The translations under genes were made by a program, and so were the position numbers. From contig NZ_LISW01000010.1 in NCBI RefSeq assembly GCF_001905735.1, forward strand, positions 62,001 to 126,000: a stretch of 64,000 bases of DNA, read 5' to 3'. Under the pieces are notes generated by a model, which had not been told where the DNA came from, made no database searches, and saw only the letters and a program-made list of their open reading frames with translations. The stretch comes from Streptomyces sp. CB01249. Lineage in GTDB: Bacteria > Actinomycetota > Actinomycetes > Streptomycetales > Streptomycetaceae. Shown one piece after another: positions 16,898 through 29,635 of the stretch (its first letter is position 1; each line of letters starts with the position of its first letter).

Positions 16898-18800
16898 GGA
16901 CCCTCCCTCCGAGTCGCGCGTCGAGTGTCAGATGGCCCGGTACGGGTGGCAGGGCGTCCAGCGTGTGCCGGAACCAGATGCCGTCGCCGTCCGTCCCGTC
17001 CTCCTGGGTGAAGCCGAGGGACGGGTAGAAGCCGCGCACCCTCGCGTTGCTGCGGGTCGGGCGGTAGCGGGCGCGCACGGCGGCCAGGCGCTGACCCCGG
17101 GCATGGGCCAGTACGGTGGCGAGGCAGGCGTCCTCGATGCCCCGGGCCAGTGCCCGGCAGCTGAGGAACACGTTGTCCACGGCCAGGGTGTCCCCGTCAC
17201 GGCGGACGAAGAGCGCGCCGACCAGGCCGCTGTCGCCGAAGCGGTCGCTGACGCGGACGGCGAGCACCTGGTGGCCCTCGGTGTGGTGGAAGGCGGCGAC
17301 GCGGTCGGCCTGGACCCGTTCGCCGGTGAGGTTGAACTGATTGGTGCGCAGCGACAGCTGGGAGAGCCGGCGGATCTCGTGCGGCTCGGGTTCGGAGAGG
17401 GTGACCTCGGTACGCAGCTCCGCCAGGTAGTCCTCGTAGGAGCCGGTGCTCCCGCGGAACTCCTCGCGTGCGGCGGCCTCCTGGTAGCGAACGGTGCGAC
17501 GGGTGTCGTCGTCGGTGATCTGCGGCGTGTCGAACCAGCCGTCCCGGAGCAGGGCGTGCAGGTGCAGAGCCGGTTCGGTGCCGAGCGGGACGACGGCGGT
17601 GCCCGGCAGATGGCGGCGGATCAGGGCCCGCTCCGCGGGCGAGTCGTCGAGGAAGACGAGGAAGTCGGCGGAGATGCCCAGCCGCCGGGCGATGGCGTGG
17701 AGGCTGCCGTCCTTGGGCTCCCACCCGGCGTGGACGGCGACGAAGTCCGCGGGGCGCAGGGTCATGTCGGGGTGGCCGGCGAGCACGTCGCGGACCGGGC
17801 CGGGGTCGTTCTTGCTGCTGACGGCGAGCAGGACCCCCTGGGCCGCGAGTTGTTTCGCCACCCGCTGGACCGCCCGGTACGGCTCGCCGATCAGAGTGCC
17901 GCCCGGCGCGATGCCGTCGGGCCCGTCCTCGCCGAGGACCCCGCCCCACAGGGTGTTGTCGAGGTCGAGGACGAGGCACTTCTTGGTCAGGCCGGACCGG
18001 GAGCGCAGCACGTGGGCCGCGTCGCGGGCGTAGGCGGAGAACAGCTCGTCGCTGAAGGGCGAGCGGGTGTAGAGGGCCAGCCGGGGATCGCCGGCCGGGC
18101 CCGAGGACGCGATGACCGGGTCGAGGTCGAGGACCACGAGGGCGGGGTGGCTCTCGGTCAGGCGCAGCAGGCGGGCGTTGAACTCGCGCCACACCGCGCC
18201 CAGCCGGGCGCGCCCGCGCTGGTCCACGAGCTGCTGGGCGCAGTGGCGGGGCAGCGGCAGGGTGTTGAGGACCAGGGTGCCGGTGCCGTGGGCGGTGTGC
18301 GCCTCGGCGACGAGGGTGAGGTGGGCGGCGAGTTCCGCGCAGGCGGCCTCGACGTCGTCGGGGCCCCAGGGCAGCGGGAGCCGGCCGAGAACCGCGTCGG
18401 CGTCCATGACGCACAGGGTGAGGTCGGGGCGGGCGGTGCGCAGTTCCCCGTCGGGGTCGGTGAGATCGCGCAGGTAGGCACCGTGGGTGCCGTGGACCTG
18501 GTGGGCCAGCAGGCCGTGCCGGGCGAGCTCGGCGGTCAGCGGGTCGGTGAGCTGGGCCAGCGTGGAGTGACCGGTGACGGCGACGGTGACCACGGGCGTC
18601 GCCGGGTGACCGGCGAGGACGTCCTCGGTGCGCAGGGAGGCCAGGAGGCGGCCGCAGCGGCGCAGTTCGGACAGCAGGTCGGTCTCGGTCCGGGAGGGGT
18701 CGTCGGTGATCTCGGCCAGCAGGGAGCGGACCCGCGGGTAGCGGGCGGCGAGTCTCCCGGTGGTGTGCAGTGCGCGGAGTTCCTCCAGCGGTGTGGTCAC
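16872..18800 (-). CDS. FkbH-like glyceryl transferase/phosphatase (HAD fold)
   Basis: A 642-aa FkbH-family protein. A long N-terminal region (1-270, SGNH-like in homologues) precedes the HAD domain, which has the nucleophile motif DLDNTLWGG at 279-287, SSKND around 340 and FLDDSPAER near 385. A GNAT-like C-terminal domain follows (about 500-630). FkbH enzymes dephosphorylate 1,3-bisphosphoglycerate and load the glyceryl unit on an ACP. The usual partners for methoxymalonyl-ACP (FkbG, FkbI, FkbK) are not all present, whereas a KAS III-like protein and a discrete ACP flank it, which fits tetronate formation better. The GTG start at 18800 overlaps the KAS III stop as GTGA. Confidence 0.9.
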   Translation of the reverse strand: MTTPLEELRALHTTGRLAARYPRVRSLLAEITDDPSRTETDLLSELRRCGRLLASLRTEDVLAGHPATPVVTVAVTGHSTLAQLTDPLTAELARHGLLAHQVHGTHGAYLRDLTDPDGELRTARPDLTLCVMDADAVLGRLPLPWGPDDVEAACAELAAHLTLVAEAHTAHGTGTLVLNTLPLPRHCAQQLVDQRGRARLGAVWREFNARLLRLTESHPALVVLDLDPVIASSGPAGDPRLALYTRSPFSDELFSAYARDAAHVLRSRSGLTKKCLVLDLDNTLWGGVLGEDGPDGIAPGGTLIGEPYRAVQRVAKQLAAQGVLLAVSSKNDPGPVRDVLAGHPDMTLRPADFVAVHAGWEPKDGSLHAIARRLGISADFLVFLDDSPAERALIRRHLPGTAVVPLGTEPALHLHALLRDGWFDTPQITDDDTRRTVRYQEAAAREEFRGSTGSYEDYLAELRTEVTLSEPEPHEIRRLSQLSLRTNQFNLTGERVQADRVAAFHHTEGHQVLAVRVSDRFGDSGLVGALFVRRDGDTLAVDNVFLSCRALARGIEDACLATVLAHARGQRLAAVRARYRPTRSNARVRGFYPSLGFTQEDGTDGDGIWFRHTLDALPPVPGHLTLDARLGGRVHGHHLQHH

Positions 18801-19839
18801 CGTGTGTCCTCCTTCTCCAGGGCGAGACCTGCCTTGATCCATTTGCTGGACTCGACGACGAGGGCCAGGGCCCGGTCTCCGGGGCGCAGCTCCGGCACGA
18901 GGCGGTCGAGCTGTACGAACGGCAGGGCGTTTCCGGTGTTGCCGGTTTCGGCGACGCAGGAGATCTCCCGGGGGCCGGGCAGCGACAGATCGTCGACGAT
19001 GCGCCGGGTCATCCGGCCGGAGAGCTGGGGCGGCAGCAGGAAGTCGATCTCGTCGGGGCTCCAGCCGGTGGTCTCCAGCAGCTGCCAGAGGATCTCCCCC
19101 GCCATGAGGGGCACGCCCTCCTCGATGGCCTTGTAGTCCTCGTGGAGCATGCGGCGGTCCGGGTCCCGGCGGGCGGGCCCCTCCCAGTCGATGGTCTGGC
19201 CCGGGGCGCGGCCCTGCCCGGTGAAGCAGTTGAGCAGCGCCCGTACGCCGATGGCCTCGCCCTCCGGGTCGGCGCTGACGACGGCCGCGCCCGCGCCGTC
19301 GCCGAACAGCACGTAGTTGATGAGCTCCTGGGTGGGCAGGGTGGCGGCGCCGCGCGTGGGGTCGAGGAAGCGGGCGGTGACGTCCCCGCCGACGACGAGC
19401 CCGGCCCGGTGGCCGGAGGCGATCAGCGCGCGGCCGAGGTCGAGGGCCTGGACGGCGCCCGCACAGCCCGCCTGGATCTGGTACACGGGCAGGTAGTTGA
19501 GCCCGAGCCGGTCCGCGACCTGGGTGGCCGTGGTGGGGAGCAGGGTGTCGGGGGTGGTGGTGGTGAGGACCAGGAAGTCGAGTTCGGAGGCCGCGAATCC
19601 GGAGGCGTCCAGCGCCCGCCCGGCGGCCTCGGCGCACAGGTCGGCGAGGGAGTGCAGGACCTCGCCGGTGCCCAGGTCCCAGCCGAAGTGGCGGGTGCGG
19701 GTGCCCACGAAGAGGTCGATCCACTCCTCGCTGATGCCGAAGACCTTGCCGAGGTCGGCGTTGGTGACGGCTGGTCCGGGCAGGGCGGCGGCGGTGCCGG
19801 CGATGTGGAAGGCGGGTACGGGCGTGCCCGTGGGGCGGC

Positions 19840-19843
<4 letters not shown>
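18797..19843 (-). CDS. KAS III-like (FabH-fold) enzyme of tetronate type
   Basis: A 348-aa thiolase-fold protein with the KAS III Cys at 127 in QAGCAGA. The position of the FabH catalytic His (PHQ motif) reads LLPPQLSG, so the His is replaced by Pro, while the downstream Asn motif is kept as GNTGNA. In RK-682-like pathways a FabH-like protein (RkD) joins a beta-ketoacyl chain to glyceryl-ACP to make the tetronate ring. The neighbours here (FkbH, ACP, KS-AT-ACP, FAAL) are the same set, so that role is inferred. ATG at 19843 has TAGGAG 8 nt upstream and overlaps the PKS stop as ATGA. Confidence 0.85.
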
Positions 19844-22838
<2,995 letters not shown>

Positions 22839-22842
<4 letters not shown>

Positions 22843-23129
22843 GGGCGCGTCCGGCCGGCCGGGACCCGGACGCCGCGCGAGGCCAGGTGGGTGGCCAGTG
22901 CGGCCACCGTGGAGTGGTCCCAGGCCATGGACGGGTCGACCGGGATGCCGAACTCGTCCTCCACGTCGCCGCAGAGGCTCAGTGCGCACACCGAGTCCAT
23001 GCCGTACACGGCGAGCGGAACGGTGGGGTCGATGCTTTCGGGCTCCCGGTCCAGGTAGACGGCGAGCCGGTCGGTCAGCCACCCGTACAGCGGGGCAGCC
23101 GCGCTGCGCGGCGGCGCGGGCAGGGTCAT
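22839..23129 (-). CDS. Acyl carrier protein (probable FAAL acceptor)
   Basis: A 96-aa carrier with the phosphopantetheine site YGMDSVCALSL, preceded by a short N-terminal extension. ATG at 23129 has AAGGAG 6 nt upstream. It overlaps the KS-AT-ACP start as ATGA and follows the acyl-CoA dehydrogenase after 35 bp. Being next to FAAL, ACAD and the PKS, it most likely holds the activated fatty acyl chain while the dehydrogenase acts and before KS transfer. Confidence 0.88.
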
Positions 23130-23164
23130 GCCGGACTCCTTCGGTGCAAGGCCATGCCGGCCGG

Positions 23165-24910
23165 TCAGCCGGGAAGGGGGACGTTGTACAGGTCGTAGCT
23201 GCGCTGGTCGCCGAAGCGGGCGAGGACCTCCTGGTGGATCCGGGCCGTGCACTCGGCGGGCAGGTCGACGCCGGGGGCGCCGAGGCGCCGGGCGATGTGG
23301 TGCAGGGCCAGGGCCGCCCAGGCGGGGTCGGCGAGGAAGGGGTCGCGGTCCGCGTCGCCGTGCCGCCACACGCCGAGGACGGCCGCGGCGGCGAGCACCA
23401 GGACGTACCGGTCGGTGAGCGTGAACCAGACGGGGCTCACGGGGGCTCCGCCACCGGGCGGGGGCAGGGCCAGCACGCGGGTGCGCAGGTCGCGGAGTTC
23501 GTCGACCATCTGCCCGGCGAGTTCGCGCAGGGCACGCTCGACGGGGCTCCGGCCGGTCAGCGTCCCCGCGGTCTCCACGAGAGAGGCGCTGAGGCTGTCG
23601 CGGCCGCAGGCCAGCGCCAGCTGGTCGTAGTCGAACGGGGGCAGCGGGGCGCCGGGCTTGAACAGGGCGTCGGAGGCGGGCGGTTCGTTGAACCAGGACC
23701 GGGCGGCCAGGGCCGGGAGCTGAGGGATGATCGTGGCCTGGCAGGCGACGGTCCCGGCGTGTCCCAGGCTGACCACGGGCACGTCCCGCAGGTGCTTCTG
23801 GAAGACGCCGACGGTGCCGCCCCGGGTGTAGAGCTGCGAGCCGAGGACGGTGGACAGGTCGTACATCGTGTCGCTGAGCACGCGCGGCAGCAGCGACTTG
23901 ACCGCGGCCGAGTAGACGCTGGTCTCGGCCGGGTGCAGGTGCAGGGCGCGGGTGGCGACGACGGCCAGGCAGTCGTAGAACAGCAGGTTCACGAAGGCGT
24001 TCGCCAGGGTGACCGCCGTGTGTTCGGGATCGACGGGGGCGCCGTGCCCGGGTTTCTGGGTGCGGTCGACGAGGACGGCGGTGCGCAGGCAGGTGTCCAC
24101 GGCGGCGGCGACCAGGGAGGCCATGACGGTCCGGCTCATCTGGAAGGACCGCAGGGAGGTGGGCACGCCGCTGCCGAGCGGGCCGAGCAGGGCCTGCTCG
24201 GGCACCGGGCAGTCCTCGAACGCGACGGAGTCGAAGTGGCAGCCGCGCATGCCGGTACGGGGGCGGCGGCGGGTGACCCGGTAGCGGTCGGCCGGCAGGG
24301 TCCGCGGATCCAGCAGGAGGGCGGAGTGGCTGCCGCTGCCGGGGCGGTCGTCCGTCCGGCAGAACAGCACGAGGGCGTCGGCCCGGTGCAGGTTGTTGAC
24401 GACGGACTTGGCGCCGCTCACGGACAGGCCGGCCGCGGTGCGGGTGGCGGCCACCTGGCTGCGGACGAAGTCGTTCGTGTGGGCGGTCTCGTGCTGGGCG
24501 ATGGCCGCTTTGGAGCCGGACAGCAGCAGCTGGGCGAGCCAGTCGCGCTGGTCCGTGCTGCCGCTCATCCACACGTCCGACGCGGCCATGAAGGTGCTCA
24601 TGCCGTAGCCGGCGCCGAGGGCGGCGTCGCGCCGGAAGACCGGGCGCATCACGCGCAGCAGGGTCTCGGCGGAGTCGAAGCGCCCGCCGAGTTCGCGCGG
24701 CACGTACTCGGCGTTCAGGCCGAACGCGTCGAGGAGGGCTTCCGCGTCCGCGGACAGCGTGCCGCGCCGGTCGGCGACCAGCAGCTTCGCGTACCCAGTG
24801 GGGTTGCCAGCGTCGGTGGGATCTCCCAGCAGCCGCTCCAGCTCGGCGGCCCGGTCCCCCACCGGCGTACCGGGGGTACGGGGCCGGGGCCCGAGCGTGA
24901 GGGTGCTCAC
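23165..24910 (-). CDS. Acyl-CoA dehydrogenase-family flavoprotein
   Basis: A 581-aa member of the acyl-CoA dehydrogenase superfamily. The N-terminal helical domain is followed by the central beta domain (AIAQHETAHTNDFVRSQV and the GMRGCHFDSVAFEDCPVP block) and a C-terminal helical domain with a longer tail than the usual 380-400 aa enzymes. It should introduce an alpha,beta (or similar) double bond in a thioester-bound acyl chain using FAD. The GTG start at 24910 overlaps the FAAL stop as GTGA. In this operon the likely substrate is the fatty acyl-ACP made by FAAL. Confidence 0.85.
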   Translation of the reverse strand: MSTLTLGPRPRTPGTPVGDRAAELERLLGDPTDAGNPTGYAKLLVADRRGTLSADAEALLDAFGLNAEYVPRELGGRFDSAETLLRVMRPVFRRDAALGAGYGMSTFMAASDVWMSGSTDQRDWLAQLLLSGSKAAIAQHETAHTNDFVRSQVAATRTAAGLSVSGAKSVVNNLHRADALVLFCRTDDRPGSGSHSALLLDPRTLPADRYRVTRRRPRTGMRGCHFDSVAFEDCPVPEQALLGPLGSGVPTSLRSFQMSRTVMASLVAAAVDTCLRTAVLVDRTQKPGHGAPVDPEHTAVTLANAFVNLLFYDCLAVVATRALHLHPAETSVYSAAVKSLLPRVLSDTMYDLSTVLGSQLYTRGGTVGVFQKHLRDVPVVSLGHAGTVACQATIIPQLPALAARSWFNEPPASDALFKPGAPLPPFDYDQLALACGRDSLSASLVETAGTLTGRSPVERALRELAGQMVDELRDLRTRVLALPPPGGGAPVSPVWFTLTDRYVLVLAAAAVLGVWRHGDADRDPFLADPAWAALALHHIARRLGAPGVDLPAECTARIHQEVLARFGDQRSYDLYNVPLPG

Positions 24911-26724
24911 CACGGCAGGTCCTGGGCCCGGCGGGCCGCCGACGCGGGGACGGCCTCGTCGTCGGCCGGCAGAAGGGGGGCGTCCACCAAGGCGCGCACG
25001 GCGGGGTCGAGGACTTCGTGGAGGCTGGAGAGGCCGCCTCTCAGGAACAGTTTCCGCATCAGGGCGCGCTGGATCTTGCCGCTCGTGGTGCGGCGCAGGG
25101 TGCCGGGCCGGACCAGGACGACGTTGCCGACGGGCACGTCGAAGTCGCGTCCGGCCAGGGTCTGGATCCGGCAGGTCAGGTCCTGGAGCCGGGCCGTGTC
25201 GGTGTGGGGGACGCGCACCTCGTGCACGATGACGAGTTGTTCGCGGTCGGCGTCCACGGTGAAGACCGCTCCGCCGCCGGCTCCGAGCGCCGGGTCGATC
25301 TCGCGGACGGCCCATTCGACGTCCTGGGGGTAGATGTTGCGGCCGTTGAGGATGATGACGTCCTTCAGCCGCCCGGTGACGTACAGCTCGCCGTCCTCGA
25401 CGACGCCCAGGTCCCCGGTGCGCAGGAATCCGGAGTCGCCGCCGGCCAGGACCGCGTGGAAGGTGTGCGCGGTCTCGGAGGGGCGCCGCCAGTAGCCCTG
25501 GGCGACGCTGTCGCCGCGCAGCCAGATCTCGCCCACCCGGCCGCCGGGCAGCGGGCTGCCGCTGACGGGGTCCACGATGCGCAGGTCGAAGTCCTGGTCG
25601 ACCGGGCCGCTGGAGACCAGGGTGCGGGAGGCTTCGCCGGGCGCGGGGGCGCGCAGTTCGTCGCGTTCGAGAGCGGCCGGGTCGACGGCGCGGTGGCGGT
25701 ACGGGGCGCCCGGGGTGGTCCCGGAGACGACGAGGGTGGCTTCGGCGAGACCGTAGGCCGGGTACATGCTGCCGGGGCGCAGGCCCGCGGCGGCGAACCG
25801 GGCGGCGAAGGCGTCGAGGGTGTCGGCGCGGACCGGTTCGGCGCCGTTGAGGGCGAGTCGCCAGCCGGAGAGGTCGAGTCCGGCGAGCTGGGCGTCGGTG
25901 ACCCGCCGCAGGCACAGGTCGTAGCAGAAGTTCGGTCCTCCGCCGACGGTCACCCCGTGTTCGGAGATCATCCGGAGCCAGTTGACGGGCCGTTTGACGA
26001 AGGCGGTGGCGGACATCTGGACGGACGCGGAACCCAGCCAGAGGGGGTGCAGCAGGTGCGCGATCAGGCCCATGTCGTGGTAGTGCGGCAGCCAGCTGCC
26101 GAACCGGTCGGCGGGTGAGGTGCCGAGCGCCCGTCCGATGGCCGCCTCGTTGGCGAGGAGATTGCGGTGGCTGACCATGACGCCACGGGGCCGGGTGGTG
26201 GAGCCGGACGTGTACTGGAGGAAGGCCAGGTCGTCGGGCCCGGTCGCGGGCGGTTCCCAGTCCTGCGCGGCCGCGGTCGCGCCGACGACGTCGGAGGCCA
26301 GGACGACGGCTTCGGCGCGGGTCTCCATGGCGAGCCACAGGGACACTTCGGCGGCGCTCGCCGCGTCGGTGAGGACGAGCCGCGCGCCGGTGTCCTTGAT
26401 GATCCCGGAGACCCGGTGCAGGCGCTCGCCCCGGTCGCCGGGGAGCGGGGCGGGCACCGCGATGGCGCCCGCGTAGAGGCAGCCGACGAACGCCTTGAGG
26501 AATTCGGGGCCCTGCGGGTGGAGCAGCAGCACCGGCTGGCCCTGGGCGCCGTGGGAGCGCAGCCGGACGGCCAGGCTGCGCGCGGCGGCGTCGAGGTCCG
26601 CGTACGAGAGCCGTTCCTCGACCGTGCCCGCGGCCGTGTCGCGCAGGAAGATGTGCGCGTCCGCCTCGCCCAGGGCCCGTGCCCGATCCATGATCAGCTC
26701 GGTAAACGTACGGTACTCGGTCAA
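24907..26724 (-). CDS. Fatty acyl-AMP ligase (FAAL)
   Basis: A 605-aa adenylate-forming enzyme. The ATP loop reads YTSGSTTRPRGVMVSHRN. The FAAL-typical LPHYHDMGLIAHLLHPL and GGPNFCYDLCLRRV are present, together with a YGLAEATL core and a C-terminal GRLKDVIILNGRNIYPQDVE. FAALs activate fatty acids as acyl-AMP and load them on a carrier protein instead of CoA. The start is TTG at 26724 with GGGGG 6 nt upstream. It is the first gene of the eight-gene operon and is divergent from the SARP gene. It sets the lipid starter for the downstream KS-AT-ACP. Confidence 0.92.
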   Translation of the reverse strand: MTEYRTFTELIMDRARALGEADAHIFLRDTAAGTVEERLSYADLDAAARSLAVRLRSHGAQGQPVLLLHPQGPEFLKAFVGCLYAGAIAVPAPLPGDRGERLHRVSGIIKDTGARLVLTDAASAAEVSLWLAMETRAEAVVLASDVVGATAAAQDWEPPATGPDDLAFLQYTSGSTTRPRGVMVSHRNLLANEAAIGRALGTSPADRFGSWLPHYHDMGLIAHLLHPLWLGSASVQMSATAFVKRPVNWLRMISEHGVTVGGGPNFCYDLCLRRVTDAQLAGLDLSGWRLALNGAEPVRADTLDAFAARFAAAGLRPGSMYPAYGLAEATLVVSGTTPGAPYRHRAVDPAALERDELRAPAPGEASRTLVSSGPVDQDFDLRIVDPVSGSPLPGGRVGEIWLRGDSVAQGYWRRPSETAHTFHAVLAGGDSGFLRTGDLGVVEDGELYVTGRLKDVIILNGRNIYPQDVEWAVREIDPALGAGGGAVFTVDADREQLVIVHEVRVPHTDTARLQDLTCRIQTLAGRDFDVPVGNVVLVRPGTLRRTTSGKIQRALMRKLFLRGGLSSLHEVLDPAVRALVDAPLLPADDEAVPASAARRAQDLPW

Positions 26725-26810
26725 CGTAGGCCCCCTCGTGGTGCGCTCGGGGCAGCAGCGGTACGCCCCTCGTCCGCTCCCACCTGGGCGCCCGCATCGT
26801 CCGTTCCGCG

Positions 26811-26826
26811 GCTAAAGCGGGGCTTG
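26811..26826 (+). promoter_or_regulatory. CTAAA-type element in the FAAL/SARP divergent promoter region
   Basis: GCTAAAGCGGGGCTTG, in the 211-bp gap between the divergent FAAL and SARP genes. It matches the accB-upstream element at 13 of 16 positions and has the same distance class (87-102 nt) and orientation relative to the minus-strand gene. Candidate site for pathway activation. Confidence 0.45.
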
Positions 26827-26935
26827 CAGCGTGCGTGTGCGGGGGTTGCGGCGCCCGGTTCAGGGGGGCGCCTGTCCGGAGCCGGGGTCGGTCGCGTGCC
26901 TAGCCTGGCGATCGAAATCAGCCGGGGGAGGCCGT

Positions 26936-29554
26936 ATGCGTTTTCGAATACTGGGGCCGTTGGAGGTCGGTGGGGCCGGAGGGCCGGAGCACGACTCCGG
27001 GAGCTCCGGAAACCTGACACCGCGCGCCGCGAAGATCCGGGTGGTCCTGGCCGCGCTCCTGGTACGGGCGAACGAGATCGTCTCCGTGGACACCCTGATC
27101 GACGAGCTGTGGGGCGAGGAGCCGCCGCGTACGGCCACCACCACGTTGCAGGTGTACGTGTCCCAGCTGCGCAAGCTGCTGGACGAGGCAGACGCCGAGT
27201 ACGGCAGGGACGCGCTGGTGACCCGGGCGCCCGGCTACGAACTGCGGCTGGATCCCGCGCAGCTCGACCTCACCGTCTTCCAGGAGCTGTACGAGCGCGG
27301 GCAGGAGCGGATGGAGCGGCGCGAGTACGAGGCCGCTTCGCGGCTTCAGCGCCAGGCCCTGGCACTGTGGCGCGGCCCGCTGCTTTCGGACACCCCGCAC
27401 GGTCCGCTGCTGGACGGCACGGCGGTGCGGATGACGGAGGTGCGGACGGCGGCGCTGGAACAGCGGATCCGGGCCGACCTCCACCTGGGACGGCAGCAGG
27501 CGCTGATCGGTGAATTGCAGTCGGTGGTCGCGGAGTTCCCGCTGCGGGAGGAGTTCTTCGCCCACCTGATGGTCGCCCTGTACCGGTCGGGGCGGCAGGC
27601 GGACGCCCTCCAGGTCTTCGCCCGGCTGCGGCGCGGGCTGGTGGAGGAACTCGGCATCGACCCCGGCCTGGAACTCCAGACGCTGCACCGGCAGATCCTG
27701 GCCGGCGACCCCGAGCTGCTGCGGCCGGCGGGGCACGGCGGCACCGTCGAGGTCTCGGGGGCGGACCGTGCCCGGGGCCCGGTCCCGGGTGCCGGGCCGG
27801 GGACGCCGGACGGCCCCGATGCCCCGGCCGCGCACCGGTCCGTGGTGGAGCTGCCCGCGGCCGACCAGCTGTTCACCGGCCGCGAGGAGGAGCTGGGTGC
27901 GCTGGCCGCGCTGCTGGCCGCGCCCGGCGGCCGGGTCGTGGTCCTCGGCGGCCAGGTGGGCGTCGGCAAGACCGCCCTGGCCACGGAGGCCGCACACCGG
28001 GCGGGCGAGCGCTTCCCCGGCGGCCGGGTCCTGCTCCGGATGCGGCCCGACGCGCACGAGGGCCGCGAAGGCATGGACGGTCCGGCCGCCGTGGCGCGGA
28101 TCGCCCGGCTGTACGGCGCCGAGGGCGCGCTGCCCGGGGACGCCCGCGAACTGCGGGACCTGCTGCGGGGGCTGACCGGCGGGCGGCGCCTGCTGGTGGT
28201 CCTGGACTCGGTGGACCGCGCGGACCAGGTCGAGCCCTTGGCGGAGGCCCTGCCCGAGGCCCGGTTCCTGGTCACCTGTCGGCGGGTGCCGCCCGGGCTG
28301 GACGGGCGGGTGCTCCTCCTCGACGTGCCCGCGCCCAGGGACGCACGGCGGCTGTTGGTGGCCGCGCGCCGGGGTGCCGGTGCTCCGGACGAGGCGGAGG
28401 CTACGGAGATCGCCGAGCTGTGCGGACAGCTTCCGCTGGCGCTGCGCGCCGCCGCCCGCGCCGAACCGTGCGCGGCGGCCCGGTTCCGTGGCGCGCCGGG
28501 GCGCCTCGCGGAACTGGACGCGGTGAATCCTGGGTTCCTGGACCGGCTGGGCACGGCGTACGAGGACGTCGACAGCACGCGGCAGCGGGAGTTCCGGCTG
28601 CTGGGACTGCTGCCCGAGGGCCCTTTCGGGGCGGAGTCGGCCGCCGCGGTCCTGGGCACGGACGCGGCCGGCGCACGAGCCGCGGTGGCGGAGCTGGTGG
28701 CGGCCGGGCTGGTCCGGGAGGAACTGCCGAGCGCCGGGCGCCCGGCGTACTACCGGCTGTCCGAACCCCTGCGGCTGCTGGCGGCGGACCGGCTCGCCGC
28801 GCACGAACCGGCGGACTCGGTGCGGACGGCCACCGGCCGGTTGTGCGCCACGTACGAGGAGGCGCTGCGCGAGGTCGCCGGGCAGGTGGACGGGGCCCAC
28901 TCCCTGGAGTGGCTGGCCCGGCAGCGGCCCGCGTTCGTCACGATGGTCCGGCAGGCGGCCCGGTCCGGGCTGTGGGAGCAGACCGTACGCCTGACCGACG
29001 CGCTGACCGGCCTGCTGGAGACCCTGGCGGCATGGGACGACTGGGAGAGCTGCCACCGGCTGGCCCTGGACGCCGCCCATCGGCTGGGCGATCTCCCGGC
29101 CCAGGCACGGCTGCTGCGCTCGCTGGGCGACCGGGCCTGGCAGCGCCGCGAACTGCCGGCCGCCGGTGAACTGTACGAACGGGCCCTGCTGGCCGCCGAC
29201 ATCGCCTCCGACCTGCTCGAACGGAGCCGCGCCCTGACGGGCCTGGCCGATCTGCGGCTGGACGCGGGCGCGGTCGACGGCGCGGCGGCCCTCCTCTCCC
29301 CCGCTCTGGACGCGGCCGCGCAGGACCCCCGTGCCCGGTTCGAGGCGCTGCGGGTGATGGGGCTGCTCGCGGTCGAGTGCGGGCGCCCGGCCACCGCCGA
29401 GGAGCACTTCGGCCAGTGCCTGTCCGAGGCGGTGGTCCTGGGGGACGCCCGTCTGGAGTCCTATGCCCGGCGTCGGCTGGCGGCGCTGCGCGCCCCGGCC
29501 CCGGACTGCTCGGAGGTCCGCCCGGGGGTCTGGCGGCTGCGCCCGGCGGCGTAG
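26936..29554 (+). CDS. SARP-family transcriptional activator (AfsR-like, with NB-ARC)
   Basis: An 872-aa regulator. It has an OmpR-like winged helix at the N-terminus (MRFRILGPLEV, then LAALLVRANEIVSVDTLIDE), a bacterial transcriptional activation domain (about 100-245, ending GLVEELGIDPGLELQTLH), an NB-ARC ATPase with Walker A GGQVGVGKTALA near residue 340 and a Walker B-like LLVVLDSVD, then TPR-like repeats at the C-terminus. Large SARPs typically activate secondary-metabolite clusters by binding direct repeats with about 11-bp period. ATG at 26936 has GGGGGAGG upstream. It is probably the pathway activator, transcribed before mutAB. Confidence 0.93.
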   Translation: MRFRILGPLEVGGAGGPEHDSGSSGNLTPRAAKIRVVLAALLVRANEIVSVDTLIDELWGEEPPRTATTTLQVYVSQLRKLLDEADAEYGRDALVTRAPGYELRLDPAQLDLTVFQELYERGQERMERREYEAASRLQRQALALWRGPLLSDTPHGPLLDGTAVRMTEVRTAALEQRIRADLHLGRQQALIGELQSVVAEFPLREEFFAHLMVALYRSGRQADALQVFARLRRGLVEELGIDPGLELQTLHRQILAGDPELLRPAGHGGTVEVSGADRARGPVPGAGPGTPDGPDAPAAHRSVVELPAADQLFTGREEELGALAALLAAPGGRVVVLGGQVGVGKTALATEAAHRAGERFPGGRVLLRMRPDAHEGREGMDGPAAVARIARLYGAEGALPGDARELRDLLRGLTGGRRLLVVLDSVDRADQVEPLAEALPEARFLVTCRRVPPGLDGRVLLLDVPAPRDARRLLVAARRGAGAPDEAEATEIAELCGQLPLALRAAARAEPCAAARFRGAPGRLAELDAVNPGFLDRLGTAYEDVDSTRQREFRLLGLLPEGPFGAESAAAVLGTDAAGARAAVAELVAAGLVREELPSAGRPAYYRLSEPLRLLAADRLAAHEPADSVRTATGRLCATYEEALREVAGQVDGAHSLEWLARQRPAFVTMVRQAARSGLWEQTVRLTDALTGLLETLAAWDDWESCHRLALDAAHRLGDLPAQARLLRSLGDRAWQRRELPAAGELYERALLAADIASDLLERSRALTGLADLRLDAGAVDGAAALLSPALDAAAQDPRARFEALRVMGLLAVECGRPATAEEHFGQCLSEAVVLGDARLESYARRRLAALRAPAPDCSEVRPGVWRLRPAA

Positions 29555-29600
29555 CGGGGGTGGGCGGGATCGGCCGGGCCCGTGTCCGTCATCGGCTACG

Positions 29601-29613
29601 GCCCCGGTTTAGC
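29601..29613 (-). promoter_or_regulatory. CTAAA-type element upstream of mutA (minus-strand sense)
   Basis: Minus strand reads GCTAAACCGGGGC, 23-35 nt before the mutA start. A TAGCAT hexamer (29623-29628) between it and the ATG could be the -10 box of a leaderless transcript. Confidence 0.35.
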
Positions 29614-29635
29614 GGAGCGCCCTAGCATCCGCGCC

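Noticed and set aside
15819..19136. An 1105-aa plus-strand frame over PPTase, ACP and FkbH
   Set aside because: Val/Gly/Gln-rich shadow of three real minus-strand genes.
26918..29407. An 829-aa minus-strand frame over the SARP gene
   Set aside because: Shadow frame; the plus strand encodes recognisable winged-helix, BTAD and NB-ARC domains.
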